Assembly: GCF_000429345.1 (NCBI RefSeq) | Contig: NZ_AUBR01000019.1 | Coordinates: 1-53,744, forward strand | Origin: Desulfovirgula thermocuniculi DSM 16036 | GTDB taxonomy: Bacteria > Bacillota > Desulfotomaculia > Desulfotomaculales > Desulfovirgulaceae | Direction of reading: 5' to 3' | DNA length: 53,744 nucleotides | Shown here: positions 1 to 9,268 of the stretch, one piece after another | Layout: each line of letters starts with the position of its first letter | Numbering within the stretch: the stretch's first letter is position 1 | Translations under genes and position numbers: made by a program | Notes under the pieces: generated by a model | Seen by the model: only the letters and a program-made list of their open reading frames with translations | Databases searched by the model: none | Told to the model about the DNA's origin: nothing

Positions 1-1615
1 TCTGCGGGGCGGCGTTCAGCCCGTAAAGTATGGTAGCGCCGGATTCCGCTGGCAACAGTGTCACCTGCACGCTTCCCGTGTAGGTGCCGGGTGCCGGGCT
101 GGCCGTGGGAGGCGCCGGGGCGTTGGCGGCTGTGAAGATGCTGAAGGAGGTCAAGCTCACTTCAACGTACCCGTTATTCAGCTTGCCGCCTAGGTTAATC
201 CAGCGCTTGTTCACCGTGTCCAGCTTGAACACCCGCACCCTATCACCAGCACCAGCCGGCGCGGGCAGGCGCAAAGTAACCGGCTGCGACAGCGTCACGT
301 TCTCGATCTTTACCTCAAAGACCTGGCCGATTGATCCGGCCCCGGGGAGCCCTGTGCTGTCCACGGGCTTGAAGGTGATCTTGGCCGCACCGCTAAAGGC
401 GCCCTGCGGGATCTCAAGCTGTGCGCCGCTCTGGTTTAAAACCGCGCTGGAGGCTCCCGGCGGCACGGTGAAGTTGTCCACCACGCCGCTTTGCGGCACG
501 GTGATCTCAACTTTCGCCCCCTGCTGGGCGGCTGTGGTGAAACTGAACACGCAGGGCTGCGCCAGCTCGTTCCCCGCTAGATCCTTCACCGCCCCTGCAG
601 GAATGATGACGGTGTAGCGTTTGTAGTAGGCCAGGTCAGATACGGGCTTTAAGGTTAAAACTTTGCCAGCAGAGATGCTCTTCTGCAGGTCTTTTACGGA
701 GTTGTTCTGCTCGTCCACCAGGGAGATGCCTGCGTACTGCGGCCCTTCCTGTACATCCTCGGTGAAGGTGACGGTGATGGTTACGTTCACGGGTACATTG
801 GTGGCACCGTCAGCAGGTTCGCATTTCTGCACCGCCGGTGGGGTCTTGTCTTGCTCGGTGGTGAATGAGAAGGTGAAGTCTTTGGCCAGCGGAATGCCTG
901 CTACCGCGTCCTTCACCGCGCCCGCAGGTACAGTCACGGTGTAGGCCGTCGATCCGGCCAGCGGGGCCTTGGGTTTGATGGTGAGGACGCGGTCACTGCT
1001 GATGGACTTGTCGATTTCCACCGCCTTACCCGAGGCGTCCTTCAAGGTTATGCCCGCAAAGTTGTCGCCCTGCTGCACTGCACCCTTGAAGGTCACGGTG
1101 ATGGTCTTGTCCGCGGGCACGCCGGTGGCGCCGTTCACCGGGTCGGTGGACTCAACTTCGGGGGCGGGTACCACGAGGTCCACACGCGCCACATAAGCTT
1201 CCTGCACGCCGTTTGCAGGGTTTACGTGAACTTTGAGAGTTGTTTCCACGCCATTGTAGTACGTCTTCGCGGGAACCCCGTTAACCTTAAAGGTCAATAC
1301 CTTACCCACATCTGCTGCATAAATCGGTTGCAACAGATAACAGTTGTTTTCCGTGGCGTACCAGCCGTTCGCCACTGCGCGCGGCTGCACCCGGGGTGTG
1401 GTTTCATCGCCTACGTAAATGGCCACTTCCGCGCCCTGCTGAATGAGCCCTCCCCCGTACTGCCCGGCGTAGACCTGACCGTAAAACGCATCGGGCAATA
1501 AGGGTACCTCCTGGGCGGCTCCGGGAGCCGCCCAGGAGACGAGGGCCGTTATCAGGAGCGCCGCAGCAGCCAGGATGGTTGCTTTGAAGCTGCAATGTCG
1601 GCGCGTCACTTTCAT
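1..1615 (-). CDS. Secreted surface protein with Big_5 Ig-like domains (3' end beyond window)
   Basis: Open minus-strand frame from an ATG at 1615, preceded by GGAGGTG, running off the left edge, so the C-terminus is missing. My translation shows a signal peptide (about residues 1-33, hydrophobic core then Ala-Gln-Glu), a first beta-rich domain to about residue 150, then two tandem Big_5-type repeats. Each repeat has the pattern DPxNGAxxVPxxxTITVTF and ends in FxFSFTT. A ZU5-like stretch follows, and the visible end has the PxPGTY start of a chitobiase-C-like fold. Such architectures belong to S-layer or cell-surface proteins. It lies 16 nt downstream of the gene at 1632-3749, so the two are probably cotranscribed. 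Exact function is unknown. Confidence 0.8.
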   Translation of the reverse strand, partial: MKVTRRHCSFKATILAAAALLITALVSWAAPGAAQEVPLLPDAFYGQVYAGQYGGGLIQQGAEVAIYVGDETTPRVQPRAVANGWYATENNCYLLQPIYAADVGKVLTFKVNGVPAKTYYNGVETTLKVHVNPANGVQEAYVARVDLVVPAPEVESTDPVNGATGVPADKTITVTFKGAVQQGDNFAGITLKDASGKAVEIDKSISSDRVLTIKPKAPLAGSTAYTVTVPAGAVKDAVAGIPLAKDFTFSFTTEQDKTPPAVQKCEPADGATNVPVNVTITVTFTEDVQEGPQYAGISLVDEQNNSVKDLQKSISAGKVLTLKPVSDLAYYKRYTVIIPAGAVKDLAGNELAQPCVFSFTTAAQQGAKVEITVPQSGVVDNFTVPPGASSAVLNQSGAQLEIPQGAFSGAAKITFKPVDSTGLPGAGSIGQVFEVKIENVTLSQPVTLRLPAPAGAGDRVRVFKLDTVNKRWINLGGKLNNGYVEVSLTSFSIFTAANAPAPPTASPAPGTYTGSVQVTLLPAESGATILYGLNAAPQ

Positions 1616-1631
1616 TTTGCACCTCCACCCG

Positions 1632-3749
1632 TTACGGACTGATCAGCTGCGGCACTGCCAGGGTCGTGACCTCGCCCGGCGCGGCCATGTAGACCCAGTA
1701 GGCATCACCAGGTTTTACTTCTACCCTCGCAGAAGCAGGCGTCACAGCAGACCATGTTGCTAAATTGCCGGCGCCCGGATTGACAACCGCGGTGTACTTG
1801 TCTTTCACGTTGGCCAAGATATCTTCAACGTTTAAATTGCTCAGTGTGCCAACACCGAGTAGGTTCCACCCAGCAGCCAGCTGACGTTTGGTCGGAACAG
1901 TATCTTCTACCATGGTCGCCCTGGTCAGGTAGTAGGAAACAGTAGCGCCTTGCTTCATCTTGACGAAGTAGCCCTTCAAAGGCTCAAGTTTTTCATTATT
2001 CTTGTCGACCTGCCTAAAACTCCCGTTTTCAAAGGTATAGACGATTTCGATTCTGTCCGCGTCGCCCACCAGCGAGGCCATAGTGCCGGCACCCGCCAGC
2101 TTAAGCGGGGTGGACAAGACGTTCCAGCCGGCGCTAAGGCTGCGTGCTAAGTCCTTAGAGAAATTAGATGTCGTGTTACTTCCGCTAAACACCGGTGCGG
2201 CAGAAGTTTCTTTAACCTCAACCGCCAGCGTCTTCCCCTCGGCCGCTACTGTGGTGTACACGTAGAAGACCAGTTCCTTCTTCCCTTTCGCAATGACGAT
2301 CGTGTCGCCGCTCCTCTTCGACCCAGCCGCTCCGAAACTCAGGTTCGCCGCCGTGTCCCACGTAGCCCAGTCAACCGGGTTTGCGTCAGACTTAAGGTTA
2401 ACCTGAACCGTATAGTCCTGATCGGCTGCTTGGTCCAGTGTGGCAACAACCTTCAGGGGCCACCCGGCAACCGGAGCGCCAGAGGCATCAGTAGCGAGAG
2501 GCGTGATATTAACGGTTACGCCGCTCGGGGCGGTCGGAGTGGAAACTGAAGAATACGATTTGGTAGTAGCTGTCAATCCTTGGGCGCTGGCCGAGACCGT
2601 GAGAGTTTTTCCATCAGTGGAAACAAAGCTTACCACGGGCTCAAACCAGAAATCGGCAGAGGAACTGCCCTGGGCAATGGTGACCGAGGTGATCTCCTTT
2701 CCGCCACTCTCGGCGTCATAGAACCGGCCGCCGAGAGACTTGCCGCTAGCGTCAGTGAGTTCCGCATTCAGGTACACTGTCACGCCGCCGGCGCCCGCCG
2801 TAGCGACGTTGTTATAGCTGTCCTTTAACTGGACCGTGAACTTAGCACGCTGCCCCTTGGTGAGAGAGGAAGGAGGAGTGGAGAAATCAAGCTTTGCCGG
2901 CTGGCCGGCAACCACGGAAACGGTCACCGAGGTTTGAGCCGAGGTCGAAACTCCATCTACCGACTTGCTCGCCTCCACAGTGTAGGTGACATTCCCAGAG
3001 GTAGTAGTAGGTGCCGTAATAGAAACTTCGTAATAACCGTTACTGAGCGTTGTCCCTGTTCCGATGGATGTCGAGCCTTGCTTAACGGCAACGCTTGCCC
3101 CTCCAACGCCATTACCCGCAGCATCCTTCACGTACCCCTTGAACAGCACGTTGGAACCGGCAGGCACCTGTGCGTTGGCCGCGGGCTGGTCGATGGTTAC
3201 GCTGTAAACTCCCGCCACCAGAGTGACGTTCGCCTGGACGGTCTTGTTGGCGCCCTCGAACGTCAGCCTGACTGTCTGGGCCCCGGCAACCGCAGCGTTC
3301 TTGACCCGGAGACCCTTGACCTCAAATCCCCCCACGTTACCAGAAGACGGCAGCAACGCTGCAGGCACCACAAAAGCGGCGGAGAGTTTATCGGCACTTA
3401 CGGTTGGAATGACTTGTGCGTAGTAAGGAGTGGAGTCTACTGTCACTGTAACCGGCAGAGCAACCCCGGCGGTCTTGATCTCGAACCCGCTCGGGAAGGT
3501 AACCACTACGTTCTTCCCGGCTACCTGACTTACTGGAATGACATCAGTGTCACTCAACGTTACGCTGAACGCATAATCTACCTCTGCACCAGCATTTGAT
3601 GGGCTCGGGGTAACAGACAAATTAGCCGCCGCCCACGCCGGCACTACCGGCAGAAGCGCCGCGAGCAGGGCGAGCACAGCAATGATGGAAACCACTTTGC
3701 GCGTGCGCTTAGCAGACTTGCTTAAACCCACCACGCTCACGTTTTTCAT
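1632..3749 (-). CDS. Secreted Ig-like surface protein with two C-terminal AGWN repeats
   Basis: A protein of 705 aa. I chose the ATG at 3749 because AAGGAGGG lies just upstream; an upstream in-frame start at 3782 lacks such a site. A basic N-terminus (KSAKRTRK) and a hydrophobic core ending PAWAAA form a signal peptide. A carboxypeptidase/Big_1-like domain follows (near VKDAAGNGVGGA), then further beta-sandwich stretches. The C-terminus carries two related modules starting SAGWNVLS and AAGWNLLG, a pattern common in secreted proteins of Firmicutes and archaea. No sortase motif or S-layer homology domain is visible. It is the first gene of a two-gene surface operon; the role is inferred as envelope or S-layer associated. 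Confidence 0.8.
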   Translation of the reverse strand: MKNVSVVGLSKSAKRTRKVVSIIAVLALLAALLPVVPAWAAANLSVTPSPSNAGAEVDYAFSVTLSDTDVIPVSQVAGKNVVVTFPSGFEIKTAGVALPVTVTVDSTPYYAQVIPTVSADKLSAAFVVPAALLPSSGNVGGFEVKGLRVKNAAVAGAQTVRLTFEGANKTVQANVTLVAGVYSVTIDQPAANAQVPAGSNVLFKGYVKDAAGNGVGGASVAVKQGSTSIGTGTTLSNGYYEVSITAPTTTSGNVTYTVEASKSVDGVSTSAQTSVTVSVVAGQPAKLDFSTPPSSLTKGQRAKFTVQLKDSYNNVATAGAGGVTVYLNAELTDASGKSLGGRFYDAESGGKEITSVTIAQGSSSADFWFEPVVSFVSTDGKTLTVSASAQGLTATTKSYSSVSTPTAPSGVTVNITPLATDASGAPVAGWPLKVVATLDQAADQDYTVQVNLKSDANPVDWATWDTAANLSFGAAGSKRSGDTIVIAKGKKELVFYVYTTVAAEGKTLAVEVKETSAAPVFSGSNTTSNFSKDLARSLSAGWNVLSTPLKLAGAGTMASLVGDADRIEIVYTFENGSFRQVDKNNEKLEPLKGYFVKMKQGATVSYYLTRATMVEDTVPTKRQLAAGWNLLGVGTLSNLNVEDILANVKDKYTAVVNPGAGNLATWSAVTPASARVEVKPGDAYWVYMAAPGEVTTLAVPQLISP

Positions 3750-3856
3750 TACCCTCCTTAACACAAAAAATTTTCTACCCAACTAACCAGCTACTATGAA
3801 CTCTTGCTTGCCCTCCTCACTTCGCCTCCCTATCACCTCCTCGTCCTTCGATCCGC

Positions 3857-3896
3857 GCCCCGTGCGGGCGGCCTGTCCGGCCGCCGCGCACGGGGC
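3857..3896. other. GC-rich stem-loop between surface operon and XRE gene
   Basis: Arms GCCCCGTGC (3857-3865) and GCACGGGGC (3888-3896) enclose a second GC stem. It lies downstream of the XRE gene (minus) and upstream of the surface operon. There is no T tract on either strand, so it is not a clear intrinsic terminator. Confidence 0.4.
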
Positions 3897-3922
3897 ATGG
3901 TTTTCCGAAAAACTGGCAATAA

Positions 3923-4198
3923 TTACCCGTGGCAGGCAGGGAGCCTGTGCCTGTCCTGTGCCCGGACCCCCGCGCCCGCTCCGGGTTCCACGCGCCCTCC
4001 ACCGGGGAAGTCCTCGGCGAAAAGCTCTTCGACGTGCCCGCCCAGGACGTGGGCGATGCGGAGGGCGGTGATCAGCGAGGGGTGCTTGTTCCCTTTTTCG
4101 ATGTTGGTGTACGCGGAGCGGCTGAGGCCCACCCGGCGGGCGAGTTCGGCCTGGGTTAAGCCGGCGCGCAGCCGCGCGCTTCGCAGTGAGACGCGCAT
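3923..4198 (-). CDS. XRE-family helix-turn-helix regulator
   Basis: About 91 aa. The HTH_3 fold is clear: SLRSARLRAGLTQAELARRVG, then LSRSAYTNIEKG and PSLITALRIAHVLG. The C-terminal third is Gly/Arg-rich and not recognisable. I prefer the ATG at 4198, with GAGGGAG nine nt upstream, over an ATG at 4207 that would overlap that site. It is divergent from the XRE gene at 4425, and the 226-nt gap holds a dyad array that probably serves as their operator. It is a DNA-binding repressor by family; the regulated genes are unknown but may include the adjacent surface operon. Confidence 0.75.
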   Translation of the reverse strand: MRVSLRSARLRAGLTQAELARRVGLSRSAYTNIEKGNKHPSLITALRIAHVLGGHVEELFAEDFPGGGRVEPGAGAGVRAQDRHRLPACHG

Positions 4199-4277
4199 TT
4201 GTGTCATCTCCCTCGCCCCAAGGCCCGGCCCTTGCCGGTCCACGGGCGGTGCTCGGATTGAGTTGGACTAAAAGGGC

Positions 4278-4407
4278 TTCTTCTGGAGAAAAAGCCCTTT
4301 GTATGTCTTCTCTTGGAAACCCAGCGTTCCATCTGGAAACCATTGTACGTATTCTATCGGAAACTTGTCAATAGAGTTAAAACCAAAGTAAAGTTTCTAG
4401 TAGAAAC
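4278..4407. promoter_or_regulatory. Array of TTC-N5-GAA operator-like dyads between divergent XRE genes
   Basis: Four 15-bp sites share the core TTC N5 GAA and end in GAAAC: 4306-4320, 4326-4340, 4350-4364 and 4393-4407. The last, GTTTCTAGTAGAAAC, is a perfect dyad with 7-bp arms. A related TTC N4 GAA lies at 4281-4290, inside an AAAGGGCTT/AAGCCCTTT inverted repeat. The placement between two divergent HTH genes fits auto- and cross-regulation by one or both. Confidence 0.6.
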
Positions 4408-4424
4408 ATCACGGGGGCGAATAA

Positions 4425-4793
4425 ATGAAGCGGTTTGGCGAGAGTCTAAAGCGGCTACGGCACAGGTTGGGCCTCCGGCAGAGCGACGTGGCCAAGATGC
4501 TCGGGGTCGAGCGCTCGACCGTCGCCAACTGGGAGCGCGGGGTGAAGCAACCCAGCCTCGACACCCTGTTAAGGCTCAGCGAGGCCTTCGGCGTGCCGCT
4601 GGACGAACTGGTGGGTACTGCCCCGCAGGTCGCCGTCCCCTTTCCTCCAGCGTGCTACCTGCCCCTGGCCTCGGACCCCTTGATTGTGCTCCTGGCCGAG
4701 CGGACGGGCGTCCCGGCAAAAGCAATCGCGGCTTTCATCGCGGCGTTCAGAGCGTGCGAGGGCAACTGCGGAAAAAAATGCCGGGAGCCCTAG
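4425..4793 (+). CDS. XRE-family helix-turn-helix regulator
   Basis: 122 aa with an N-terminal HTH_3 domain (about residues 4-60: SLKRLRHRLGLRQSDVAKML, ERSTVANWERG, PSLDTLLRLSEAFG). A C-terminal extension of about 50 residues ends in two cysteines (GNCGKKCREP) and could bind a ligand or metal; that is inference only. ATG at 4425 follows a GGGGG stretch 8 nt upstream, a weak ribosome site. It is divergent from the smaller XRE gene, with the operator-like array in between. No target can be named from the sequence. Confidence 0.75.
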   Translation: MKRFGESLKRLRHRLGLRQSDVAKMLGVERSTVANWERGVKQPSLDTLLRLSEAFGVPLDELVGTAPQVAVPFPPACYLPLASDPLIVLLAERTGVPAKAIAAFIAAFRACEGNCGKKCREP

Positions 4794-4970
4794 GGCAGTG
4801 ATCTCCTACCCCGTGGCCCCCGTTGAAAACAGCGTGCCCCTTCCCGATTGCAGTAGGCAGGCCCCGTCCCGCACCGCCCGGCAGCACCGCCCCTGCACCT
4901 CACAAGAGCGCCGGAACGCGCGGCCTCGTATCTCAGAGGCGCGCAACTCAGCCGGTTCCCGCCCGAAGCG

Positions 4971-5405
4971 TCAGCGACTACCCACTTCTGGCGTCCCCTT
5001 TTCCGCGCAGGACTCGTTTCCGTTGAGTTGCCTTTTTCTGCTTTTCACAAAGTGCAGGGCCAGCTCCCAGTACTCGGCCAGGGTCCTCTTTTCTTCCGCG
5101 GTCAGCTCCGCAGCCTCCCGCAGGACGCCGGCAAAAAGAGGGTCGGCGGCGAGCGCCAGCACCCTTTCGCCCAGCGCGTCCTTTCTCCCGCCGGGGCCGG
5201 CCTGGTCGGTTCGGCCGAGCAGGTAGTCCGTGGACACCCCAAAGAAGTCCGCCAGGCGCACCAGGAGGTGGTACTCCGGCAGGCGCTTGTTTTTTTCGTA
5301 CATGGCTATGGTGCTCTGCCCAATGCCCAGCAAGCGGGCGAGTTCCGCCTGGGAGAGGCCTTTCTGCTGGCGCAAAGAGGCCAGCCTCTCGCCGAAAGAA
5401 GACAC
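4971..5405 (-). CDS. XRE-family helix-turn-helix regulator with C-terminal extension
   Basis: 144 aa from a GTG at 5405. HTH_3 occupies about residues 1-65 (LASLRQQKGLSQAELARLLG, QSTIAMYEKNKR, LLVRLADFFGVSTDYLLG), the form seen in phage- and SinR-like repressors. The C-terminal part (AELTAEEKRTLAEYWELALHF) is helical and resembles the dimerisation tail of such regulators. It is convergent with the XRE gene at 4425, and 177 nt without a recognisable feature separate them. It is the third XRE regulator in 1.5 kb. Upstream lie three GCCAGCCA repeats that could be its operator. Confidence 0.75.
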   Translation of the reverse strand: MSSFGERLASLRQQKGLSQAELARLLGIGQSTIAMYEKNKRLPEYHLLVRLADFFGVSTDYLLGRTDQAGPGGRKDALGERVLALAADPLFAGVLREAAELTAEEKRTLAEYWELALHFVKSRKRQLNGNESCAEKGTPEVGSR

Positions 5406-5852
5406 TGACTTCGCCCCTTCCTATTTCCGCATCTTAAAAACGCGGGAAAGTTCTGTCTTTTGCCGCGCGGCAGGGGTGCCAGCCAAAGCAGCCGCCCTAC
5501 CCGGCAGCCACCGGCCAGCCAGTTTTCTTTTTCGCCGCCGGGCCAGCCAATTCCCTCTTCCTTGCCACGGTATGCTCGGGTACTCCTCCTGAAAATTGCC
5601 CTTTCCCGAAACCTCTGCCGGGCCGCCCGTGCAGGCGCCCCCCACAAAAATGGAAAGGCCCGCCTCTCCTTTTGGCGGGCCTGGCCTTTCCCTTCGCTCT
5701 CCCGCAGGCTGGCTTTAGGCGAGTTTAGTATGTTCGCAAAAATTGCCGACGAGCTGCCGACGAACCATTTTGTACCAGCAGGAAAATCAAGGCTTTCAGA
5801 CGGATCGTTTCGGACAGACAGAAAATGGTTACGTCCCGGAATCCCGCATGAA
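5406..5852. other. Intergenic region with GCCAGCCA repeats
   Basis: 447 nt between the XRE gene and the end of argG, with no gene I can support. It holds three direct copies of GCCAGCCA (5478-5485, 5514-5521, 5542-5549), two of them in the longer form GGCCAGCCA(G/A)TT, plus the argG terminator at 5651-5691. Positions 5700-5852 show nothing recognisable. Confidence 0.4.
5651..5691 (-). terminator. Intrinsic terminator of the arginine operon
   Basis: Arms GGCCCGCC (5657-5664) and GGCGGGCC (5674-5681) pair perfectly and can extend through GGAAAGGCC/GGCCTTTCC. Read on the minus strand, the stem is followed by TTTCCATTTTT. It lies about 160 nt beyond the argG stop codon. Confidence 0.7.
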
Positions 5853-7067
5853 TCAAGGTTTTCTCAGCCCCGCGCGGCGCTCCATCATGGCCCGCACTTT
5901 TAAAGGCAGGCCGAAGAGGTTGATGAAGCCGGTGGCGTCGGCCTGGTTGTAAACCTCCTCGTAGCCAAAGGTGGCCAGGTCGGGGTCGTAGAGGGAGTAA
6001 GGCGAGCTGACGCCGGCAGGGGTGCAGTTGCCCTTGTAGAGCTTCATGCGCACCGTACCGGTCACCGTGCGCTGGGTTACCTCCACAAAGGCGTCCAGGG
6101 CCTCCCGCAGGGGCGAGAACCACACGCCGTCGTAGACCAGCTCGGCGTACCTGGCGGCCACCAGCTCCTTGAAGTGCATGGTGGCCCGGTCCAGGCAGAG
6201 GCTCTCCAGCTCCCGGTGGGCCAGGTACAGGATGGTGCCGCCGGGGGTTTCGTAGACGCCGCGGGACTTCATGCCCACCAGGCGGTTTTCCACCATGTCC
6301 ACCACGCCCACGCCGTTTTCGCCCCCCAGCCGGTTCAGCTTCTGCAGGAGGGCCACCGGGTCGAGCTCCTCCCCGTCCACCTTCCGGGGGACGCCCTGCT
6401 CAAAGTAAATCTCTACGTAGGTGGGCCGGTCCGGCGCCTTCTCCGGCGGCGTGGTCAGCAGGAGCACGTCGTCAGGCGGCTCCTTGGCCGGGTCCTCCAG
6501 GTCACCTCCCTCGTGGCTTAAGTGCCAAATGTTGCGGTCCATGCTGTAGGGCCTGTCCTTGGTCACGGGGACGGGGATGCCCCGCGCCCGGGCGTAGTCA
6601 ATGGCGTCCTCCCGGGAGCGGATGTTCCACTCCCGCCACGGGGCAATGATCTTCAGTTCCGGGGCCAGGGCCTTTACGGAGAGCTCAAAGCGCACCTGGT
6701 CGTTCCCCTTGCCCGTGGCGCCGTGGGCCACGGCCTCCGCCCCTTCCTTTTGGGCCACCTCCACCAGTTTCTTGGCAATGAGCGGGCGGGCCATGGAGGT
6801 GCCCAGGAGGTACTTCCCCTCGTAAACGGCCCCCGCGCGCAGCACGCGGAAGATGTACTCCTCCACAAATTCCCTCTTAACGTCCTCCACGTAAACCCTG
6901 CTGGCCCCACTTTTAAGGGCCTTTTCTTTTATGGCCTTCAGGTCTTCCTCCTGGCCCAGGTCCGCCACCATGGCAATGACCTCGCACCCGTAATTTTCTT
7001 TCAGCCAGGGGATGGCCACGGAGGTGTCCAGGCCGCCGGAATATGCCAGCACCACTTTCCTTACCAT
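5853..7067 (-). CDS. argG: Argininosuccinate synthase
   Basis: 404 aa, the normal family length. Catalyses ATP-dependent condensation of citrulline with aspartate. The N-terminal PP-loop nucleotide motif [10 protein letters not shown] (residues 9-18) is intact, as are the downstream stretches [15 protein letters not shown] (around 115) and [20 protein letters not shown], which are typical of ArgG. ATG start at 7067, 21 nt after argF. It is the last gene of the operon. Its partner argH (argininosuccinate lyase), often next in line, is not present downstream and must be encoded elsewhere. Confidence 0.97.
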   Translation of the reverse strand: MVRKVVLAYSGGLDTSVAIPWLKENYGCEVIAMVADLGQEEDLKAIKEKALKSGASRVYVEDVKREFVEEYIFRVLRAGAVYEGKYLLGTSMARPLIAKKLVEVAQKEGAEAVAHGATGKGNDQVRFELSVKALAPELKIIAPWREWNIRSREDAIDYARARGIPVPVTKDRPYSMDRNIWHLSHEGGDLEDPAKEPPDDVLLLTTPPEKAPDRPTYVEIYFEQGVPRKVDGEELDPVALLQKLNRLGGENGVGVVDMVENRLVGMKSRGVYETPGGTILYLAHRELESLCLDRATMHFKELVAARYAELVYDGVWFSPLREALDAFVEVTQRTVTGTVRMKLYKGNCTPAGVSSPYSLYDPDLATFGYEEVYNQADATGFINLFGLPLKVRAMMERRAGLRKP

Positions 7068-7088
7068 CGGGTAAAGCGCTCCTTTCTC

Positions 7089-8027
7089 TTAGCTGCCCAT
7101 GATCATGACCAGAAGAGCTTTCTGCACGTGCAGGCGGTTTTCCGCCTCGTCCCACACCACCGCGTGGGGCCCGTCGAGGATCTCGTCGGTCACTTCCTCG
7201 CCCCGGTGTGCCGGCAGGCAGTGCAGGAAGATGAAGTCCTCCCTGGCGTGGCGCACGAGCTCACCGTTGACCTGGTAGGGCGCGAAAATGCGGCGGCGCT
7301 CCCCAGCCTCCTTTTCCTGCCCCATGCTGGCCCACACGTCGGTAACCACCACGTCGGCGCCGCGCACGGCCTCCACGGGATCCGCGCCCACCTCCACCCG
7401 GCTGCCGGTTTCGTCGGCCGCCGCCCGCGCCGCCTCCACAATGTCCTCCCTGGGCCAGTACCCCGGCGGGGAGGCCACGGAGATGTCCATGCCCACCTTT
7501 GCGCAGCCGAGCAGCAGGGAGTGGCAGACGTTGTTGCCGTCGCCCACATAGGCCAGCTTGAGCCCGGCCAGGCGGCCCTTGTGCTCCCGCACGGTTAGGA
7601 GGTCCGCCAGTATCTGGCACGGGTGCTCCAGGTCGGTGAGGCCGTTGATGACGGGGATGTCGGCGTACCTGGCCAGCTCCTCCACGTCGCTCTGGGCGTA
7701 GGTGCGGATCATGAGGCCGTCTAAGTAGCGGGAGAGCACCCGCGCGGTGTCGGCAATGGTTTCCCCCCGCCCCAGCTGCAGGTCGGCGGCGTTTAAGTAA
7801 AGGGCGTAGCCCCCCAGCTGGTACATGGCCACCTCGAAGGAAACGCGCGTGCGCGTGGAGGGTTTCTGGAAGATCATGCCCAGGGTCTTGCCGGCCAGGT
7901 AGGGGTGAGGTTCACCCCTCTTTGCCTTTGCTTTTAGCTCCCCGGCCAGGTCCAACACGGCCAGAATTTCCGCCGCCGAAAGGTCGCGCATGGACAAAAG
8001 GTCCCTGCCTTTTAAGCTCACACCCAC
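7089..8027 (-). CDS. argF: Ornithine carbamoyltransferase
   Basis: 312 aa, GTG start. Transfers the carbamoyl group to ornithine to give citrulline. The carbamoyl-phosphate motif STRTRVSFE (about residues 56-64) and the ornithine-side HCLPAHRGEEVTDE (about 268) are both present, as are the DLEHPCQ and DVWASMGQE segments. Length and motifs match anabolic ArgF rather than aspartate carbamoyltransferase. It is the fifth gene of the arg operon, 24 nt after argD and 21 nt before argG. A second GTG lies two codons in, so the exact start is not certain. Confidence 0.96.
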   Translation of the reverse strand: MGVSLKGRDLLSMRDLSAAEILAVLDLAGELKAKAKRGEPHPYLAGKTLGMIFQKPSTRTRVSFEVAMYQLGGYALYLNAADLQLGRGETIADTARVLSRYLDGLMIRTYAQSDVEELARYADIPVINGLTDLEHPCQILADLLTVREHKGRLAGLKLAYVGDGNNVCHSLLLGCAKVGMDISVASPPGYWPREDIVEAARAAADETGSRVEVGADPVEAVRGADVVVTDVWASMGQEKEAGERRRIFAPYQVNGELVRHAREDFIFLHCLPAHRGEEVTDEILDGPHAVVWDEAENRLHVQKALLVMIMGS

Positions 8028-8051
8028 AGGATATCCCTCGCCTTTCGCAAA

Positions 8052-9242
8052 TTATCCCACCTCTGCCAGCACCGCGGCTAAAATATTCACGGCGCGGTCC
8101 ACGTCCCTTTCCGTAACGACCAGCGGGGGCAGGAAGCGCAGCACGTGGTTGTCCACGCAGTTGATGAGCAGCCCCCGCTCCTGGCACCCGGCCACCACGG
8201 CCTTTCCCTCCACGGCCAGCTCCATGCCCAGCATCAGCCCCAGGCCGCGCACCTCCCGCACGAGATTAAAGCGCCGGGAGAGGTCCACCAGGCGCTCCTT
8301 GAAGTATTCACCCACGCGGGCGGCGTTTTCCACCAGGCCCTCGCCGATTATGGACTCCACTGCCGCCAGGGCCGCCGCGCAGGCCAGGGGGTTTCCCCCG
8401 AAGGTAGAGGCATGGTCGCCGGGGGCAAAAATAGCCGCCCGCTCCTTTACCACCAGGGCGCCGATGGGGAAGCCGCCGCCCAGGGCCTTGGCCAGGGTAA
8501 AGGCGTCCGGCTCCACCCCGTAGTGCTCGTAGGCAAAAAGCTTCCCCGTGCGGCCCAGCCCGCACTGCACCTCGTCAAAAATGAGCAGGGCGTCGTAGCG
8601 GTCGCACAGCTCCCGCGCCGCCGCCAGGAACTCCCGGGTGGCCGCGCGCACCCCCCCTTCCCCCTGCACCGGCTCCAGGATCACGGCGCAGGTGTGGGGA
8701 CCGACGGCGCGCGAAAGGGCCTCTACATCGTTAAAGGGCACGTAAGAAAAGCCGGGCACCAGGGGATCGAAAGGCTCCCGGTACTTTGCCTGGCCGGTGG
8801 CGGTTACGGCCCCCATGGTGCGTCCGTGAAAGGACCTTTCGGCGGTGACGATGTGATGTTTTTGCGGGCCGCCGCGTAACTTGCCGTACTTGCGGGCCAG
8901 CTTGATGGCCGCCTCCACGGCCTCCGCCCCGCTGTTGCAGAAAAAGACCTTGTCGCCGCAGGAGTTTTCCACCAGCAGCCTGGCCAGCCTGGCCTGTGGC
9001 TCGATGTAGTAGAGGTTGGAAACATGCATGAGCCTGCTTGCCTGCTCACAAATGGCCTTCACCACTGCCGGGTGGCAGTGCCCCAGGGAGCAGACGGCGA
9101 TACCGCCCACAAAGTCCAGGTACTCCCGGCCCTCGGCATCCCAAACCCGCGCCCCCTCCCCCCTCACCGGGGCCAGGGGAAGCCGCCCGTAGGTGGGCAG
9201 CACGTACTTCTCGGTAAGCTGGATTATCTCCGCCGTGTTCAT
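8052..9242 (-). CDS. argD: Acetylornithine aminotransferase
   Basis: 396 aa, class III PLP aminotransferase. Converts N-acetylglutamate semialdehyde to N-acetylornithine. Visible landmarks are the phosphate-binding NSGAEAVEAAIKLARKY stretch, the HGRTMGAV motif, the PLP aspartate in LIFDEVQCGLGRTG, and the lysine in FTLAKALGGGFPIGA. The C-terminal RFLPPLVVTERDVD is also typical. It might act in lysine or GABA pathways too, but its position between argB and argF settles the role. Confidence 0.95.
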   Translation of the reverse strand: MNTAEIIQLTEKYVLPTYGRLPLAPVRGEGARVWDAEGREYLDFVGGIAVCSLGHCHPAVVKAICEQASRLMHVSNLYYIEPQARLARLLVENSCGDKVFFCNSGAEAVEAAIKLARKYGKLRGGPQKHHIVTAERSFHGRTMGAVTATGQAKYREPFDPLVPGFSYVPFNDVEALSRAVGPHTCAVILEPVQGEGGVRAATREFLAAARELCDRYDALLIFDEVQCGLGRTGKLFAYEHYGVEPDAFTLAKALGGGFPIGALVVKERAAIFAPGDHASTFGGNPLACAAALAAVESIIGEGLVENAARVGEYFKERLVDLSRRFNLVREVRGLGLMLGMELAVEGKAVVAGCQERGLLINCVDNHVLRFLPPLVVTERDVDRAVNILAAVLAEVG

Positions 9243-9268
9243 CCGCCGGTTTCCTCCCGCCGTTCTTT

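Noticed and set aside
6522-7598. Long plus-strand frame (358 codons) across argG and argF
   Set aside because: It is the antisense shadow of two clearly recognised enzymes and its product is His/Gly/Val-rich with no family features.
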